Under the pieces are notes generated by a model that saw nothing but the letters and a program-made list of their open reading frames with translations, did no database searches and was not told where the DNA came from. 64,000 nt of DNA from Carettochelys insculpta. Lineage: Eukaryota; Chordata; Testudines; Carettochelyidae. Made by a program: the position numbers and the translations under genes. The stretch's first letter is position 1. Every line of letters starts with the position of its first letter. Below, in pieces: positions 33,673 to 46,120 of the stretch. The stretch spans positions 185,291,298 to 185,355,297 of the forward strand of contig NC_134138.1 of NCBI RefSeq assembly GCF_033958435.1, written 5' to 3'.

Positions 33673-34235
33673 TTTGAGTTACCAAGGCCTTAGTGGAGGG
33701 GCAAGAACACCAATTAGAAGGCATGTTATCTGTCACAAAAGCAGTTTCTCTAAAAACCCTCACTGAAATATGGTAAGAACAATTGTTCTTTCCATATTTG
33801 ATTGAAAACTGCATCCCAGACCCTTAGGATGTGTCTTTTCCTTGAAGCACTTCAGTCATGAGTGCATTTTTGCCAAATGCAATAAGAAATTAGGGCTTGT
33901 TGCAGATGACTAAGCCGTATCAGGTGTGGCGCTCTTCATCTTATAAGAAATGTGTGCTAACAAGTATCTCATAGGGCTTAAGGCATCACAGCATTGCTAA
34001 TTAATTCTTGCTCTTTGCATGGTGTCTTTGGGGTTTATCTTGAAGTGCTTTCTTGGAAAGTAACCACTGATTCTCAAGGCTTACTCATGCCTGAGGGGTT
34101 TGTGGTGTGGAGGTTTTCTTCTAGCTTTCATTTAATGTGTTTGCTAAACACTCCCTGTAGCTATAATAGTAGTTTTAATATGGGTGCAGTTTGCTAAAAT
34201 CCCAAATGCTGTGTTATTTCACTCTGTCACACACA

Positions 34236-34736
34236 GGCTACATTTACACTTCAGAGATCTTTCGAAAGAAGCTCTTCTGGAAGTTCTCTTCTGAAAGAGA
34301 GCGTCCACACATCCCCCGCTCTTTCGAAAGAACAGGCCAGGGATCGAAAACGAAGACTGTTTTTTGGAAAGAAAGGCCCTGCAGAGCGTCCACACGCATT
34401 TTCTTTCAAAAGAAGCTTTCAAATGGGGGTGCTTGTCCTGAAACGGGTAAGGAAGAGTGATTTTGAAAGGAGCATTGCTTTGTCAACAGAGTGCCCATGT
34501 AGAGAGTTCCATTGACAGAGGAGGCTTGTGGTGCCCTGGGAGGCCCTGTTTGCAGAGCTTCTGGTCAGCCCTTCTGTCAAGAGAGCGCAGGGCAGTCTGG
34601 TTGCTCTCTGTCGACAGAGCGGATTCCTCTTTTGACCTGCTTTTATGTGTAGATGGAATCTGTCAACAGAGGTATTGCTGCGGCTTCTCTGTCGACAGTG
34701 ACTTCTGTCAACAGAGGCTGCCCATGTAACATAGCC
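34236..34736. mobile_element. Chimeric MITE: CTTTCGAAAG half joined to TGTCGACA half
   Basis: It opens GGCTACATTTACACTTCAG and closes CCCATGTAACATAGCC. To about 34460 it carries CTTTCGAAAG(A) boxes. From about 34475 on it carries TTTGTCAACAGAG and CTGTCGACAG boxes, typical of the 42-, 44- and 51-kb copies. Flanking triplets do not match (ACA and TAT). It reads as two elements joined by recombination or by nested insertion with loss of ends. Confidence 0.6.
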
Positions 34737-35740
34737 TATTTGTGTACGGTGAAGCCAGTGTTCAGCATTTAGCACAGTTCTCTGCCCTATGCTGTAATAG
34801 TAAGTCTTAAGCCTCCCGTACATCTAGACCCTGATCCAATACTCCAAGTGAAGTCAGTGGTAGGTACCAGGGAGGGTATATCAATACTGCAGTGTGGCGT
34901 GACCTTTCTGATCCAAGTAGAGACACCAGACAGCTGCTAAAAACAGCAGCATGGATGTTGCGTCGCAGGCAGCATCATGAGCTAGCAACTCAAATCCAAG
35001 TGTGCCTGACCCTTTGGGTTTGAGGTCAGGCAAGGTCCATGCTGCAAGGCAAATGCTCATTTTTAGCATGCTAGCAGGCTGAGTTAACATGTCTGTCTGC
35101 TCAGGCTAGGAGGTGTGCTCCCTGCTGTAGTGTAGACAGTCTGAGCTAGCTACCTGGGTTTCACTAGTCCTTAACTTAAATCATGATTCTGAAGTCCAGG
35201 AGAGCTTTACCACTGACTTCAAAGGATAAAGCTGTCTCACTTGTAAGGACAGTGGGTTGGAGAGGGATCAGAGAGAATTCAGAAAGTGGGCACAGCTGAG
35301 AAGATATGGACTTTAGCAGGACCGTCCTTAGCATCCTAATTAAAAGCATCGCTTCTTCTTTATCCTTATCCCTGCTACTGGGCAAGAGTATCTTGGCAGC
35401 CATGTAGCAATTTTGGTAATGCAGGACAAGCGTCTCCTGTGTTTCTTCTTCTTCTTCTTCATCCTTTTGTTTGTTTGTTTGTGTCCACATACATATGCAA
35501 CGTTCCTCATCTGCACGGAACAGGATCAAGTCCATGGCACCTACTTCAGTGCTTTGGATATTCATGTAAACCTAGTTACTTAGGATTTCTGCTCTCAAAA
35601 TTGTTTCATCTAGTAGTCTCTGCAAACTCAAATCAACCTAGCTTTTCTTAAAAGAACTTGTTAGAAAATCTACATCATATAACCCTGCCCAAAATATATT
35701 TTTAGAACTTTGCTCCTGTTCATGTATTTCCCACTATGAA
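34737..35740. other. No gene; short (TTC)n and (TTTG)n tracts
   Basis: A (TTC)6 run lies at 35442-35460 and (TTTG)4 at 35466-35482. The 129-codon minus-strand frame across them (35176-35565) owes its Glu-rich part to the triplet repeat and shows no domain. Confidence 0.45.
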
Positions 35741-36150
35741 GCTGTGTCTACATGGGCAAAATTTCAAAATGGCTAGCTAATGGCCCAATCGGAGAATGCT
35801 AATAAGGTGCTGAAATGAATATTCAGTGCCTCATTAGTTTGCGCCAGCCACGGCACTTTGAAGTGCCCCATTTCGCTTGCGTGCGGCCTGTCTACACGGG
35901 GGAGGGGTCCTTTTTGAAACAACCCTGCAAACATCAAAATCCCCTTATTCCTATCAGCTATTCCCTTACTCCCATCAGAAATCCCCCGTGTAGACAAGTC
36001 GCGTACAAGTGAAATGTGGAACTTCTGAAGTGCCGTGGCTGGCGGCATGATAATGAGGGACTGAATATTCATTTCAGCACCTCATTAGTATTCTCCAATT
36101 TGACCATTAGCATGGCCATTTCAAAGTTTAGACCAAGTGTAGACGTAGCC
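35741..36150. mobile_element. Harbinger-like MITE, TTCGAA subfamily, aged copy 4
   Basis: It opens GCTGTGTCTACATGGGC and closes AAGTGTAGACGTAGCC. The plan is the same as copies 1 and 2 (CATTAG...GCCACGGCACTTTGAAGTGC), but most TTCGAA boxes now read TTTCAAA or TTTGAAG, as expected from CpG decay. It is older than the 15.4-kb copy. Confidence 0.75.
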
Positions 36151-39100
36151 CTAATGTTTGGAATAAAGTTTCTAAACAGATTACTGGTGAGTCAGATCAA
36201 GTTCTAAATCTTGGCTGTAGATGTCCTTATGTAGTTGAATAACTGATATAAATATCTACTGTAAAGTGATTAACTATGCAATAGCACATCTTCGTTAACC
36301 ATGTAAGTTTGTTAGACACGTGCAACTTAAGACTAAACACTCAGTGCTGTTTGATGCTAATCTCATTGTAGTTTGTCTGACATGACAACCTTTTCTCCCA
36401 CTTAATGTAAGACTGTTGATTGGGCTCATCTTCTCCCTTTGGCTTTTACGCCTTAATCAACGATGGAGTGCAATCAAATCCAGTTCCCCAGAATACATGC
36501 ATGCATATACACATACCAAAAGTTACAGACTAATTTTGATACTGAAGATCCAATCTGCATATAAGATCTCTAAAATAAATATAAGTCCTAGACTAGCTGA
36601 TTCTGATGTTTTGCATCCTTTCCCAAAAGTAACGTATTGATGGGATCACTGGGTCTAATTGCTCCATTGCAAGGTGGTTGAAATCTGTAATGAACTTTCC
36701 TCTTTTCCACTCACAACCTCCAAAAAAGAAGAAATCCAGATCATTGCAGATTTTTGCCTGTAGACAGAGCAGGATAAAGAATGTCTATAATTTCGTAGTT
36801 TCACAGTGTGAAAATATCATAATGATTAGCTTTAATATATTTAAACAAATATAATTTACTTAATGAACTATTGAAAGGTGGAATAGTAACAGTGAAGTAG
36901 CCAACTGTAAAGGGGGCAATGCTCTGTTTTACAGGCTAAATTGGCTGTGTCAGTGCTATGGGCTATGCGTGTCTATGGTTGGGACAAAGATGAGTTTTGT
37001 ATGGAAAATCATGGGAGCAAAATGTCATTTGCTCTGAACAGCTGGATATAACCAAGACATCAATCAGGTAGGGCTGATGGACAAACGTTCTTAAGTCTGG
37101 CTACTCTATCAACAGATACTACTTTGCTGTCTCTAGAGATGTTGAAAATATTTTGCACATTTTTTCCCCAAAAATGGTTACTTCTGTGATAATAAAACAT
37201 TTTGTCAAAAGTTGTCAACCTTATAGAATGTTTCCATTTTTCTGTGACTCTTTTTTCAAAAAAAAAAAAAGCCAAATTTTTCTGACAACTTCTACTATAG
37301 AAAACTTGTTCTCAGTAAGAAATCATTGGGTTTAGCAAATAAAATATTTCTTTAAGAATGTTGCTAAAACTGCTACAAGTTTAAAAAATGATTAAAAAGC
37401 ATTGTGAAATTTGCCATGCAAGTTTTTTCCTGTATTTTGACCAGCTCTCTCTCTCTCTCTCTCTGCAGAGAAGGAAAGTAAAGCTCTGCTGCCGACGTGT
37501 CTCTGCCTTATTTGCCTCCTGCTACCAATTGCCAAAGAGCTAATCCTCTGGCAGCTCCTTCTCTGGGCACTGGCCAAACATGCTCTGTTTGTGGCCTAGC
37601 CATGGTACCCATCACAATATTACCTCTGCCACTGACTTTCCAGAAAGACTTAAAGAACTCAGAGCACTCATGAAAAGGTAAATTAACCATTTTTGGACAG
37701 CTGGACATATTAACGTTATTTGGGGGAAACAAAATCCAGCAATCAGCTATTATGCTGTTGTGAAGCATTCCGCACCAGTCCCATGATAGCAATCAAACAA
37801 GTCTAAAGCCAAATTAGCTTATCCATAAAGTAGCTGGAAAATTCCACACAGTGGGAAATGCTTGAAGCTATGAACCAGTGAAAAGAATCTGGATTCACCC
37901 TCCAGAACACTTCAGACATTAACGTCATGAAGGAAAGAAGGGAAAAATCTTAACCGCAGTCAAGGGAAAAGAATGTACAAACTCTGGTGCAATCAGTTGG
38001 CTGGGGAAGGAGATTTCCACCATTAATCTGTTCATCTCTCTCGGCTTCTTCACATGTCTTGGGTGATCTCAGGAGAGTAAAGTGATCTGTGATGGCAGTG
38101 TGAAGCACAGCACATTTAGGGGTCTCAATGCCCAGGAACAAACTTTAATCACAGTAGGACATGGAAGAGTGGTCCAGCAAAAAGCCTCTGCTTTCAGAAT
38201 TCTTAAACATCAAACCTAAGAGTACAGGAAAAAAGAGGCATAAAAAACAATTGATGGCAAGGCTGGTGAAATAAAATGAGTAGCTGAAGAGGCACACTGG
38301 CAGACACTGTCTGTGGAACAGTCTCCCAGCGAGAGGAACGCTGACTGAGAAAGTCCTAGCTCCACCCTGGTCTAGTCTAAATGCAAGGACTAAAAGTAGA
38401 CCTATCTCCATTGATTATAACTGGATTGTTTTGCCAGAACCATGACAACAGGAACTAAAAAGTCCACCTACCCAGAACCAAACCCATCTTCAGACCGCCA
38501 AATCCCCACTTGCCAGCTGTGTAAATCTACTTTCCAGACTGCTATTTATGTGGTCAGAGGACTGACCTAACTCCTAAGCCTGAGAGTGGAAACAGAAAAA
38601 CGCAGAGCAGGAGGCAAAGGACATCTTACAATAAATTCCATCATTTACCTACTCTCCCCACCCCAGGCCTGGCAGTATAAAGGACAGGAGCAGTGGAGAT
38701 GCCTAACTGTGCTCTTAGCTGTTGGTAGGACAGTGGTGGTTGCCTTGGAACTACCCACTTCTCACACTTTATTTTAATAATTTTTAAAGCCAACTTCATG
38801 ATGTTTGGGGAGTCAGAAGTCATGGTTTTGACTGCTTGATGTTGGCCATATTCTATGGTTATTAAATCATATTTGGCACTTAGGCAGTACTTTCCAAATA
38901 AGGTGGGCCAATAAGTTTGAGAAAGCCAAGACTAATCATCTCTGTCTTCCTCCTCCTCCTCCCTATACTAACACATTAGGTGTAAGGGAGAAGGAACAAG
39001 AACATGAAAAAGTGGGGAGGGAGGAGTAAGTAACCCTTGAATGCCTGATCGCCTGAACTGAAAATAGACCCTACCAGCCAGGAAGGGGAACTGCAGAAGA

Positions 39101-39175
39101 AATCTTGGTCACCATCGTGGTCATTGCCAGTAGACCTGCATGCAAGTGCATGTCAACCCAAATGAGTGACAGTGA
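36151..39175. other. No recognisable gene; (CT)n at 37445-37464
   Basis: AT-rich, with one CT microsatellite. Short frames show no motifs. I see no repeat family. Confidence 0.45.
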
Positions 39176-39178
39176 GTA

Positions 39179-39456
39179 GGGCTATACTAGGGAAATAAGT
39201 CAATTTCAGATCCACAATTCTAGTTACGGCAATTGCGTAGCTAGATTCAATGTATCGGAAATCAACTTACCTGACTGTCCTAACTAAGGAAGGTCGATGG
39301 GAGCATTTCTCCCATTGACCTCCCTTACTCCACACGATAGCATGGAGTACAGGGGTCGACTGCCCACCCCAGAGAGATAGATTTTGTGCATCTTTACCAG
39401 ATACGCAAAATCAAACTCCAGAAGATCAGCCTTGGGCTCAAGTGTGGCTATCCTCC
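39179..39456. mobile_element. Probable Harbinger-like MITE, GTCGA subfamily
   Basis: It opens GGGCTATACTAGGGAAATAA and closes TCAAGTGTGGCTATCC. The interior has inverse blocks CAATTGCGTAGCT/AGTTACGGCAATTG, AAGGTCGATGGGAG/CTCCCATTGACCTCCC and GGGGTCGACTGCC. The TCGA-core boxes tie it to the other MITEs. The ends are degraded and no clean duplication is seen. Confidence 0.5.
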
Positions 39457-42034
39457 CACAGGTGGCAGTCTGTAAATATGCTGCAGCCTCTGTTTGTCCC
39501 TGCTAGTCCCACCACTAGCAGAGAAGGTCCAAGTCACTGGTGACATTCCTGACCATGTGGAAGAGGACACCTGTTGATGCTTGTCTTCCCCAGCTGCCTC
39601 TAGACCTGCTGTGGAAAGAGAGAGTGCAGACATCTGGTGGCAGCGGCAGACAATGATTGGTACCAATATCCCTAGCTGAAAGTGGCAGAGGGCCCTTTGC
39701 CTTGCAAAAGCACCTCTGATGGTGTCCTGCCTTCCAGTAGTGATTGGATATTGCTGATGTTTTTTGGCTGCCCTCATTGCTCATTGCTCAGGTCCCTGCA
39801 GAAAATTCTTTCCTCTGACAATTTTTTGTAGTTGTACTTACATTTAAAAATCAGTTTGGAAAATATGTTGCTTTACATGAACTCAGCTTTAACAATCAGT
39901 TCAAGATGTGTCCATCCTTGAGCCAGCCAGGGCTGGGAACACTCTACAGGCAGCCCACTCAGCTCCTCAGCTTCCCCCCAGCAGAGGGAGGGTTGCTGGA
40001 AAGCAGGCAAAGGGTACCTCAGCCATAAAGGAAAGGTGGATCTGCAACATCTGACAGAAAACCAAGGGCTGGACAGTAAAATACTTATTGATGCTTTAAA
40101 TCTGAGTAATGACTCTTTAACCAGTGTTATATCCTGCACTTGCATGGAGAACTGGCTGTAGTGTTTTCATAGGTCTTTTCCACTTCTAACCTCTAAAACC
40201 CGGCCTGTTCTTGGCAAACTACCTGCCAGAATGTGTACCAATAGAAGACTCAAATTGCAAAGACTTGAGCAAAGGTGGTGACCACAGAAACAAGCAGGAG
40301 CCACCTAGGGTAGCCTGCGAACTTCCTGCCTCAAGAAGGCATTCGTGACATAGCTCCTCAGCTGCAGCTCTTGGTGACGTCTAAAGGTGCGGGTGATAAG
40401 AAATAAATGGGAATTTGGCTGCGAAAATGAAGAACACAGTGTAATGAATAAATCAAACAGTAGGACTGTCAGAAAGGGTTGTTGGAGAAATGTTAATGTG
40501 ACAGATAATAAATCAAGACGGACTTAGAAGGAATGAACTCTTTTAAGTAAGCAATAAAAAAGGACTGGGTGTGTAGTTGCCAGTAAGTATCACCCTGGAA
40601 AGACTTGAAATTTTTCTGGTGCGGTGAACTCCTTTTAAATGAATCACATCAGTCCCAAATTATTTGATTCTTGTGAGTAGTTGATTCTTACAAGTGAAGC
40701 ACTTTAGTATTCCAGGACTGATTTTGTCCCTGTGGTTTTGATCACTGTATGTATTTGATTCTTCAGTGATTCTTACAAATGGAGGGCACAGTCCCACAGA
40801 ACATATGTTCCTTGAATATAACCAGGGGCATGATTTTTTTTGTTCAAGACTTGATTACATTGATTTCAGTAGGCTTTGGATCAGGGCCCTTCTGCAGCAG
40901 ATTGAGTTGGCAATGTTAGGTAAGTGCAGGTACATATCAGGTTTCAGTGCAGGGGAGACATATCTCCCCTTGACGAGTTGCTGTATTGCTTAATAGTGAT
41001 CAGGCAATATTTTGAGACCTGCACTGTTGGAAGAATATCTAGAAATGGAGAACATCCTAAGCACGAAAGAAATTGAAACTAATCACCAGAATATCTAAGG
41101 AGTCAGTTTCCATGATTTCTTCTTTCTCTTCTATTTTTCCTCTCCTCTTTTGTGCCCTTTAATTCATTCTTGCACCCTGATCTGTATCACCCTCAGTGTG
41201 TAACACATGGATTCCAATATGTTCATTTGAGTTGTGGTTTTATTTGTGTTACTGCTTTTGGTGTTTGGGCATGTTTGTGATCTACAGCAATCTTTTTCCA
41301 ATGTAAATTACACCTGTAACATGAAATACACAACAAAGTGGTGTGAAATAAAGAGTTTGGTTTGCATAAGCCAAACCCCCTAAAGGAGCATCAATACTAC
41401 TTTTCTACATCAGGTCTTCTGCAGACAAAGCCATCTTTAGAATATTTTAGGGAGTTTTACAATTATGACAGGGTTTTTTCTTCCAATTTTCCCTCTAAAG
41501 ATACAGATGCCTTTAGTTATTTACCCTGAGGTCAACTGCCTTCCTCACTGCTCAACAACACCTCTTCTTGGCTGTTCTGGGGATTAGCTCTGCCCAGCCA
41601 GCATCAATCACTCTCTGTTTCTCCTCTTACTCCAGAAACTGTTGTTTTCTCTTCATAAGTCAGGCCTCTGACTAGATCACTAAGTGATTCTTCTTTCTGG
41701 GATGTGATATTTTCCAAGTCCCTCAGGAAAAAAATAGGGTTCAACAGTCTTCACACCTGCTGTCCTGACACAGTTGCTCTTCTCTTATCTCAGACTGTCT
41801 GCTAGTTCATTGCCCCCAGCAGTAATATTCAGCAATGGTAGGTTATTTTTAAATGGTGTATGAAGTTAGGTTTCTAAGTCCATATTTAGGCCTTTTACCT
41901 AATAATAATAATAAATGTTTATACTTTTTCAGAAAACCTAAATACCCACCTACTGAAGTCACTGACCTGTTTGAAAATTAGACTTCTTATTTCAGTGCCT
42001 AAATATGAACTTAGCACCTTAATTTTAGACACTC
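39457..42034. other. No recognisable gene
   Basis: AT-rich unique-looking DNA with frames under 95 codons and no motifs. A short (AAT)n lies at about 41902-41913. Confidence 0.45.
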
Positions 42035-42035
42035 A

Positions 42036-42469
42036 AGTTGTGTCTACATTACAAAGTTCTGTCTACAGAAGACACCTTCTGTAGACAAAACTAAGGAATG
42101 TCCATACTACAAATGTGTTATATCTAGAACCTGTTGACAGAACACAGCCTTTTTCCTAACAGAGTTATGTCCTGAAAGTTTGAGGCATAGTGCCTCTGTA
42201 GACAGATTCTGTACAGAGAAAAATAGTAGCCGCTCCAGGGAGCCCTTTGTTGACAGAGAGGGCTTCCAGTATACCTGGCAGCCCTGTTTGAAGAGCTTCT
42301 AATTGGCTGTTCTGTCAACAGAAGGCTGGGCAGTCTGGCCGCTGTTGACAGAGGGCATCGACGGGGAAGCCCCTATTAGGTGTGGACATGTTCTGTAGAC
42401 AGAGGTTCTGTTGACAAAAGTCCATTGACAGTGACTTCTGTAGACAGAAATTTGTAATGTAGACCCAGC
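42036..42469. mobile_element. Harbinger-like MITE, TGTCGACA subfamily, copy 1
   Basis: The left end TTGTGTCTACATTACAAA and right end TTTGTAATGTAGACCCAGC are inverse. The interior repeats TCTGTAGACAGA, CTGTTGACAGA and GTTGACAAAAG boxes about ten times. All are decayed forms of CTGTCGACAG in which the central CpG has become TG or CA. Confidence 0.75.
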
Positions 42470-42713
42470 TAGCTTCAGTGAAATCCTGGCCTCACTGAAA
42501 TCAGTGATAATAGTCCCATTGTCTGCATGTGGCCCCAGATTTCACTCCACCCCCCATCCCCACATTGTTTAAATTTTTGGCCTTCAGACCTAATTTTTCA
42601 GGATCACAAGGTGTAGAACTGCAAACTGATCACTGAGCAGAGTTAATATTAGATATATTTCCTCTTTGCATTATGTGTAATATATATAATATATATTTAC
42701 TACAATTTATAGT

Positions 42714-43520
42714 ATTCATCCCTCACTATATGAGCACAACTGGTTCCCAAATTTCTGCTCATAGGCAAAAACTCATAAGAGCAACACTAAATTCCCATTA
42801 AAATACATGTAAAAGTCTCTGATTTGTTCCAAATGCTTGTAACTTGACATAAACCAGTTGAGTTTAGGTACTTTTCTGATGTATTTGCATAGTTTGGCAC
42901 CAGAAATAGGATGTAGTGTGTGTATGTAGAGCAGGGATTCCCAGCCTATGGGTCACGATTAGATTTGTTAAAGGTCACCAGCTGGGCAGTTCCGAGCTGC
43001 ATGTGGCTGTTAAAGAAGCCATTTGCAGTTTCTTAATACTGCTGCTTCAGGCAAATATCTATCACTAGGGATAGCAATTACTTTTTGCCTAGGTGTTGAA
43101 AGCTTAACACTTGAGTTTATTGGTTTTAACGACTGTTACCTGCTGGGAGCAGGGGGACTGGGGGAGCCACCCAGCCTAGCAGCCCCAGTGAAGAGGCTGT
43201 GGGAGGAGGAGGAGTGTCTAAGGCTGGGGCTATTTAGGGCTGTGGGGTGGCAGGGGGGATGTAAGGCTGGGGGCGGTTTAGGGATGTGGGGGGGGTCTAA
43301 GACTGGGGGAAGTTTGGGGCTCCAGAGGGGTTCTAAGGCTGGGGGCAGTTTGGGGCTGCTGGGGGGATGAGGGCCTCCCTGTTTGCTGGCCAGGGACCCC
43401 GTGGCTTGTTCATATTAGTGGGGGAAGTTCACTCATTTAGTGAACATAGGTGGGTATCTGTGTCCCTCATTTTAGTGAGTACTCATAAGTAAAGTACTCT
43501 TTAAATGAGGGATGGGTGTA
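42714..43520. mobile_element. Tigger-like element with G-rich minisatellite
   Basis: The left end CATCCCTCACTATATGAGC and the inverse of the right end (ACCCATCCCTCATTTAAAG) agree. Inside, 43205-43375 is a tandem array of a roughly 45-bp G-rich unit (GTCTAAGACTGGGGGAAGTT and variants). An open frame across the array repeats 15-residue Gly/Ser/Lys units and is not a gene. Confidence 0.5.
43205..43375 (+). repeat. G-rich minisatellite, about 45-bp unit
   Basis: About four units of TCTAAGGCTGGGGGCAGTTT-GGGGCT with many G3-G7 runs on the plus strand. It could fold into G-quadruplexes. Confidence 0.75.
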
Positions 43521-44242
43521 CGATAAGTGTGTTCTCTCTCTTTATATCAATATTATAGGATCCAGGCTGAAGTCAATGCTCAGTGGGAGCAGAAGTAATT
43601 ACCTTTTTCTTATTTATAAATAAATAAGTTGACTGTATGTGAAAGAGTATAGGTCTGTGTTCAGACAGTAAGGAGGTTATGTATGAAATTTTAACTTTAA
43701 AGTCTGCACATGATAAAAAGGAATGCACATAATAGAAAAAGAATTGCGTAGAAAATGCAGTCTATATGAATCATAAACTATAACCACTGTGCAATAATGT
43801 CATCATTGGCCAAAGGGGAAAAACCATGGCAAATCTTATTGAAATATACCACATAAGGCTACAGTAATCAGAGAAAATATTAGAAAGATTTGCAATAATA
43901 TGACTGTATGCAGAAATGATTTTTTTCAAACATTGATGTCTAAGGTTGAACATCTAGGAATTAACATGAAAAGAAATGAGACAGTGAAAACTCCTGTGGA
44001 CCTTTGAAAATCTCAGCCCTAAATCCTTAGTCAAGAACCCAAATAACTGACCTTATTTCCAGACGTACTAAGCTTAAAAAGCTCCCATAGACCTCACACT
44101 TTTGGCTTGATGTTGTTATTGATGAACGGAAGCAGACTGTACAAATCGTTGTTACATGCTATATACACCATTGCGCAGTAAACAGACATGTAACCATTGT
44201 GCGTTAACCACTTTTGTTGAGCAAATGGCACCACCCACACTT
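43521..44242. other. No recognisable feature
   Basis: AT-rich sequence with no named repeat or exon. Confidence 0.4.
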
Positions 44243-44494
44243 GGCTGCATCTACATTAGAGAGTTTTATAGACAAATCTGGGGTTTTGTAGACAAAACTC
44301 GCAGAACAGCTAAACACAAAATGCATTTTGTTGAGAGAAACCGTCGATAAAAAAGCTCTGTAAATGCTCTGGGAGGCCCTTTTGTCGACAGAGAGGATCA
44401 AAGACTGATGTGCTTTTATGTGTAGATATGATCTGTTGACAAAGGTTTTGTCAGAACCTCTCTGTAGACAGATCTTTCTAGTGTAGATATAGTC
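44243..44494. mobile_element. Harbinger-like MITE, TGTCGACA subfamily, copy 2
   Basis: It opens GGCTGCATCTACATTAGAGA and closes TCTAGTGTAGATATAGTC. The arms have TTTTGTAGACAAAAC, TTTTGTCGACAGAGA and GTTGACAAAGGTTTTGTC. It is shorter than copy 1, with a deletion near the centre. Confidence 0.75.
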
Positions 44495-45769
44495 TATATG
44501 TTTGGCAGAACTTTAAAATCAGTTCATCTGCCCCCAGCACTGAGGGCTGACTGTTTTCTCTTCAGAAGCAGCATCTAGTATGCAGTGCATTTTGTTTTTA
44601 CCAGCTCAGTAAAAATGTAAATACTGTATTTTCTAGGTTTTCTCCTTGCCCCTTAATCCAAAGTATATAGAGAGGGAAAGATTGAGAAAAGGAAAAATTC
44701 TTAAGAGTGATTTTTTTCCAGTCAAATTTGTCAATAAATAAAAAGAGGAGATATTTCTTACTGCTAAATATTTATGTAAAATTTGGCAGTAGTGGATTTC
44801 AAAGTGGTAGAAATTCATTGGTGCCAAGAGTCTGGGACAGTAGCCAGATTGGACTTTAACAGGTGCAAAGCAGACAAAACTGGATGGAATTCTGAAGCAG
44901 CAGAGTGAGTGTTGATTGATTTTCTTATGAGCGTGTGTCAGGGAATGCTTTGCTATCTGTGTGCATTTGCTACAGAACCTTACAAAATGTGTTTTCTAAA
45001 TATGTTCTGGAGGCTTAATCATTATAGGGGGTGGGGATTCTTTGCAAATAAGTAGAAGCAAACACTATCTTCATGAATTGACTGTAGAACTGAACCTTGA
45101 ACACTTCTTTTTTTTTTTAAGAAAATATTTACATTAGGGTAAAGCCCAAAACCCCAGTTGAAGCTGAGATCCTACTGATTGTGCTGGGTACTGCGCAAAG
45201 ACAGAAAACAGCTAATTCCCTACCCTGGAGGCTTTATTTAATCTGAAAGTTTATTTATGCCTCTTGGATAAGTTTGTCACTGAGTTTTCTGAAGTGACCA
45301 TTTTCTGATTCCCAAGGCAGGGGTATGGAATAAAAGCAAACTTATGAGTTTAAATAGAGTCATTTATAGTCCATTTAAATTGAATTCATGTGTAACTCAG
45401 AATCATTTAGTTTGGTGCTCTCCTATGTACCTAAGTGTTGGGTTTTTTTCAATAATTTTTGTTTAGTTATTTTTTTCACGTTATTTTTTCAAGATTGGAT
45501 TGAATTTTCCTTTTATCTTTCTAATAAACAAATTGAAAAAGCAAGCAAAAAAAGTGAGCAGCTGAGGCTAGACTGAAAATTTTCTCTATTTTTATGTGTT
45601 CTCCTATCTTGTGGAAACTGCTTTGCTGAAAAGAATGGTAATAGAAAATAAAATAGGACCATCACACTGCACTGGGTATCTAGTCGATCAGACTGGAATC
45701 ACCCCAATATCCAGACATATGTGAATGTACACACACAAACAGACAAGTTAGATGCTGAGCGTGTTTGTG
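44495..45769. other. No recognisable feature
   Basis: AT-rich sequence. No exon or repeat family is recognised. Confidence 0.4.
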
Positions 45770-46120
45770 AAGCCCAGGCACAATGGGGAAAATTCCTTCT
45801 TGATCCCAAACATACAATTGGACTCTGAGCATCTCAGCATGACTCACCATCCAGTCACCTGGGCAAGAATTCTCTGTTGTAACCCAGAGCCCTCCCTACC
45901 TAGAGTGCCCATCTCTGGCTGTTGATATTTGTTGCTAATGGTCACAGATCAGTTGTGTGCCATTGTAGTCAGACCCACGTACCATCCCCTCCAGAAACTT
46001 ATCAAGCTCAGTCTTGACCCCAGTTAGGTTTTTTTGCCCTAAGTTGCCTTGGAAGGCTGTCCAAGAGATTCACTCCAATGGTTAGAAACCTTTGTCTAAT
46101 TTCAAGCACACATTTGTTAT
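45770..46120 (-). mobile_element. CR1 LINE fragment (near 3' end), minus strand
   Basis: Read on the plus strand, CTTATCAAGCTCAGTCTTGA, CCAGTTAGGTTTTTTTGCCC, TTGCCTTGGAAGGCTGTCCA and GGTTAGAAACCTTTGTCTAA form the inverse of the turtle CR1 3' region, with the usual GGGGAAAATTCCTTC and AGAATTCTCTGTTGTAACCC blocks further left. The last CR1 bases, like those at 7.25-7.41 kb, are not seen at the left boundary, so the piece is incomplete. ORF2 is absent. Confidence 0.8.

Noticed and set aside
35176..35565. 129-codon frame with an acidic run
   Set aside because: The acidic run is the (TTC)n microsatellite read in reverse, and the rest has no motif.
42714..43520. 115-codon Gly/Ser/Lys-rich frame as a repeat protein
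   Set aside because: The 15-residue repeat is the 45-bp minisatellite, and no start context or similarity supports a protein.
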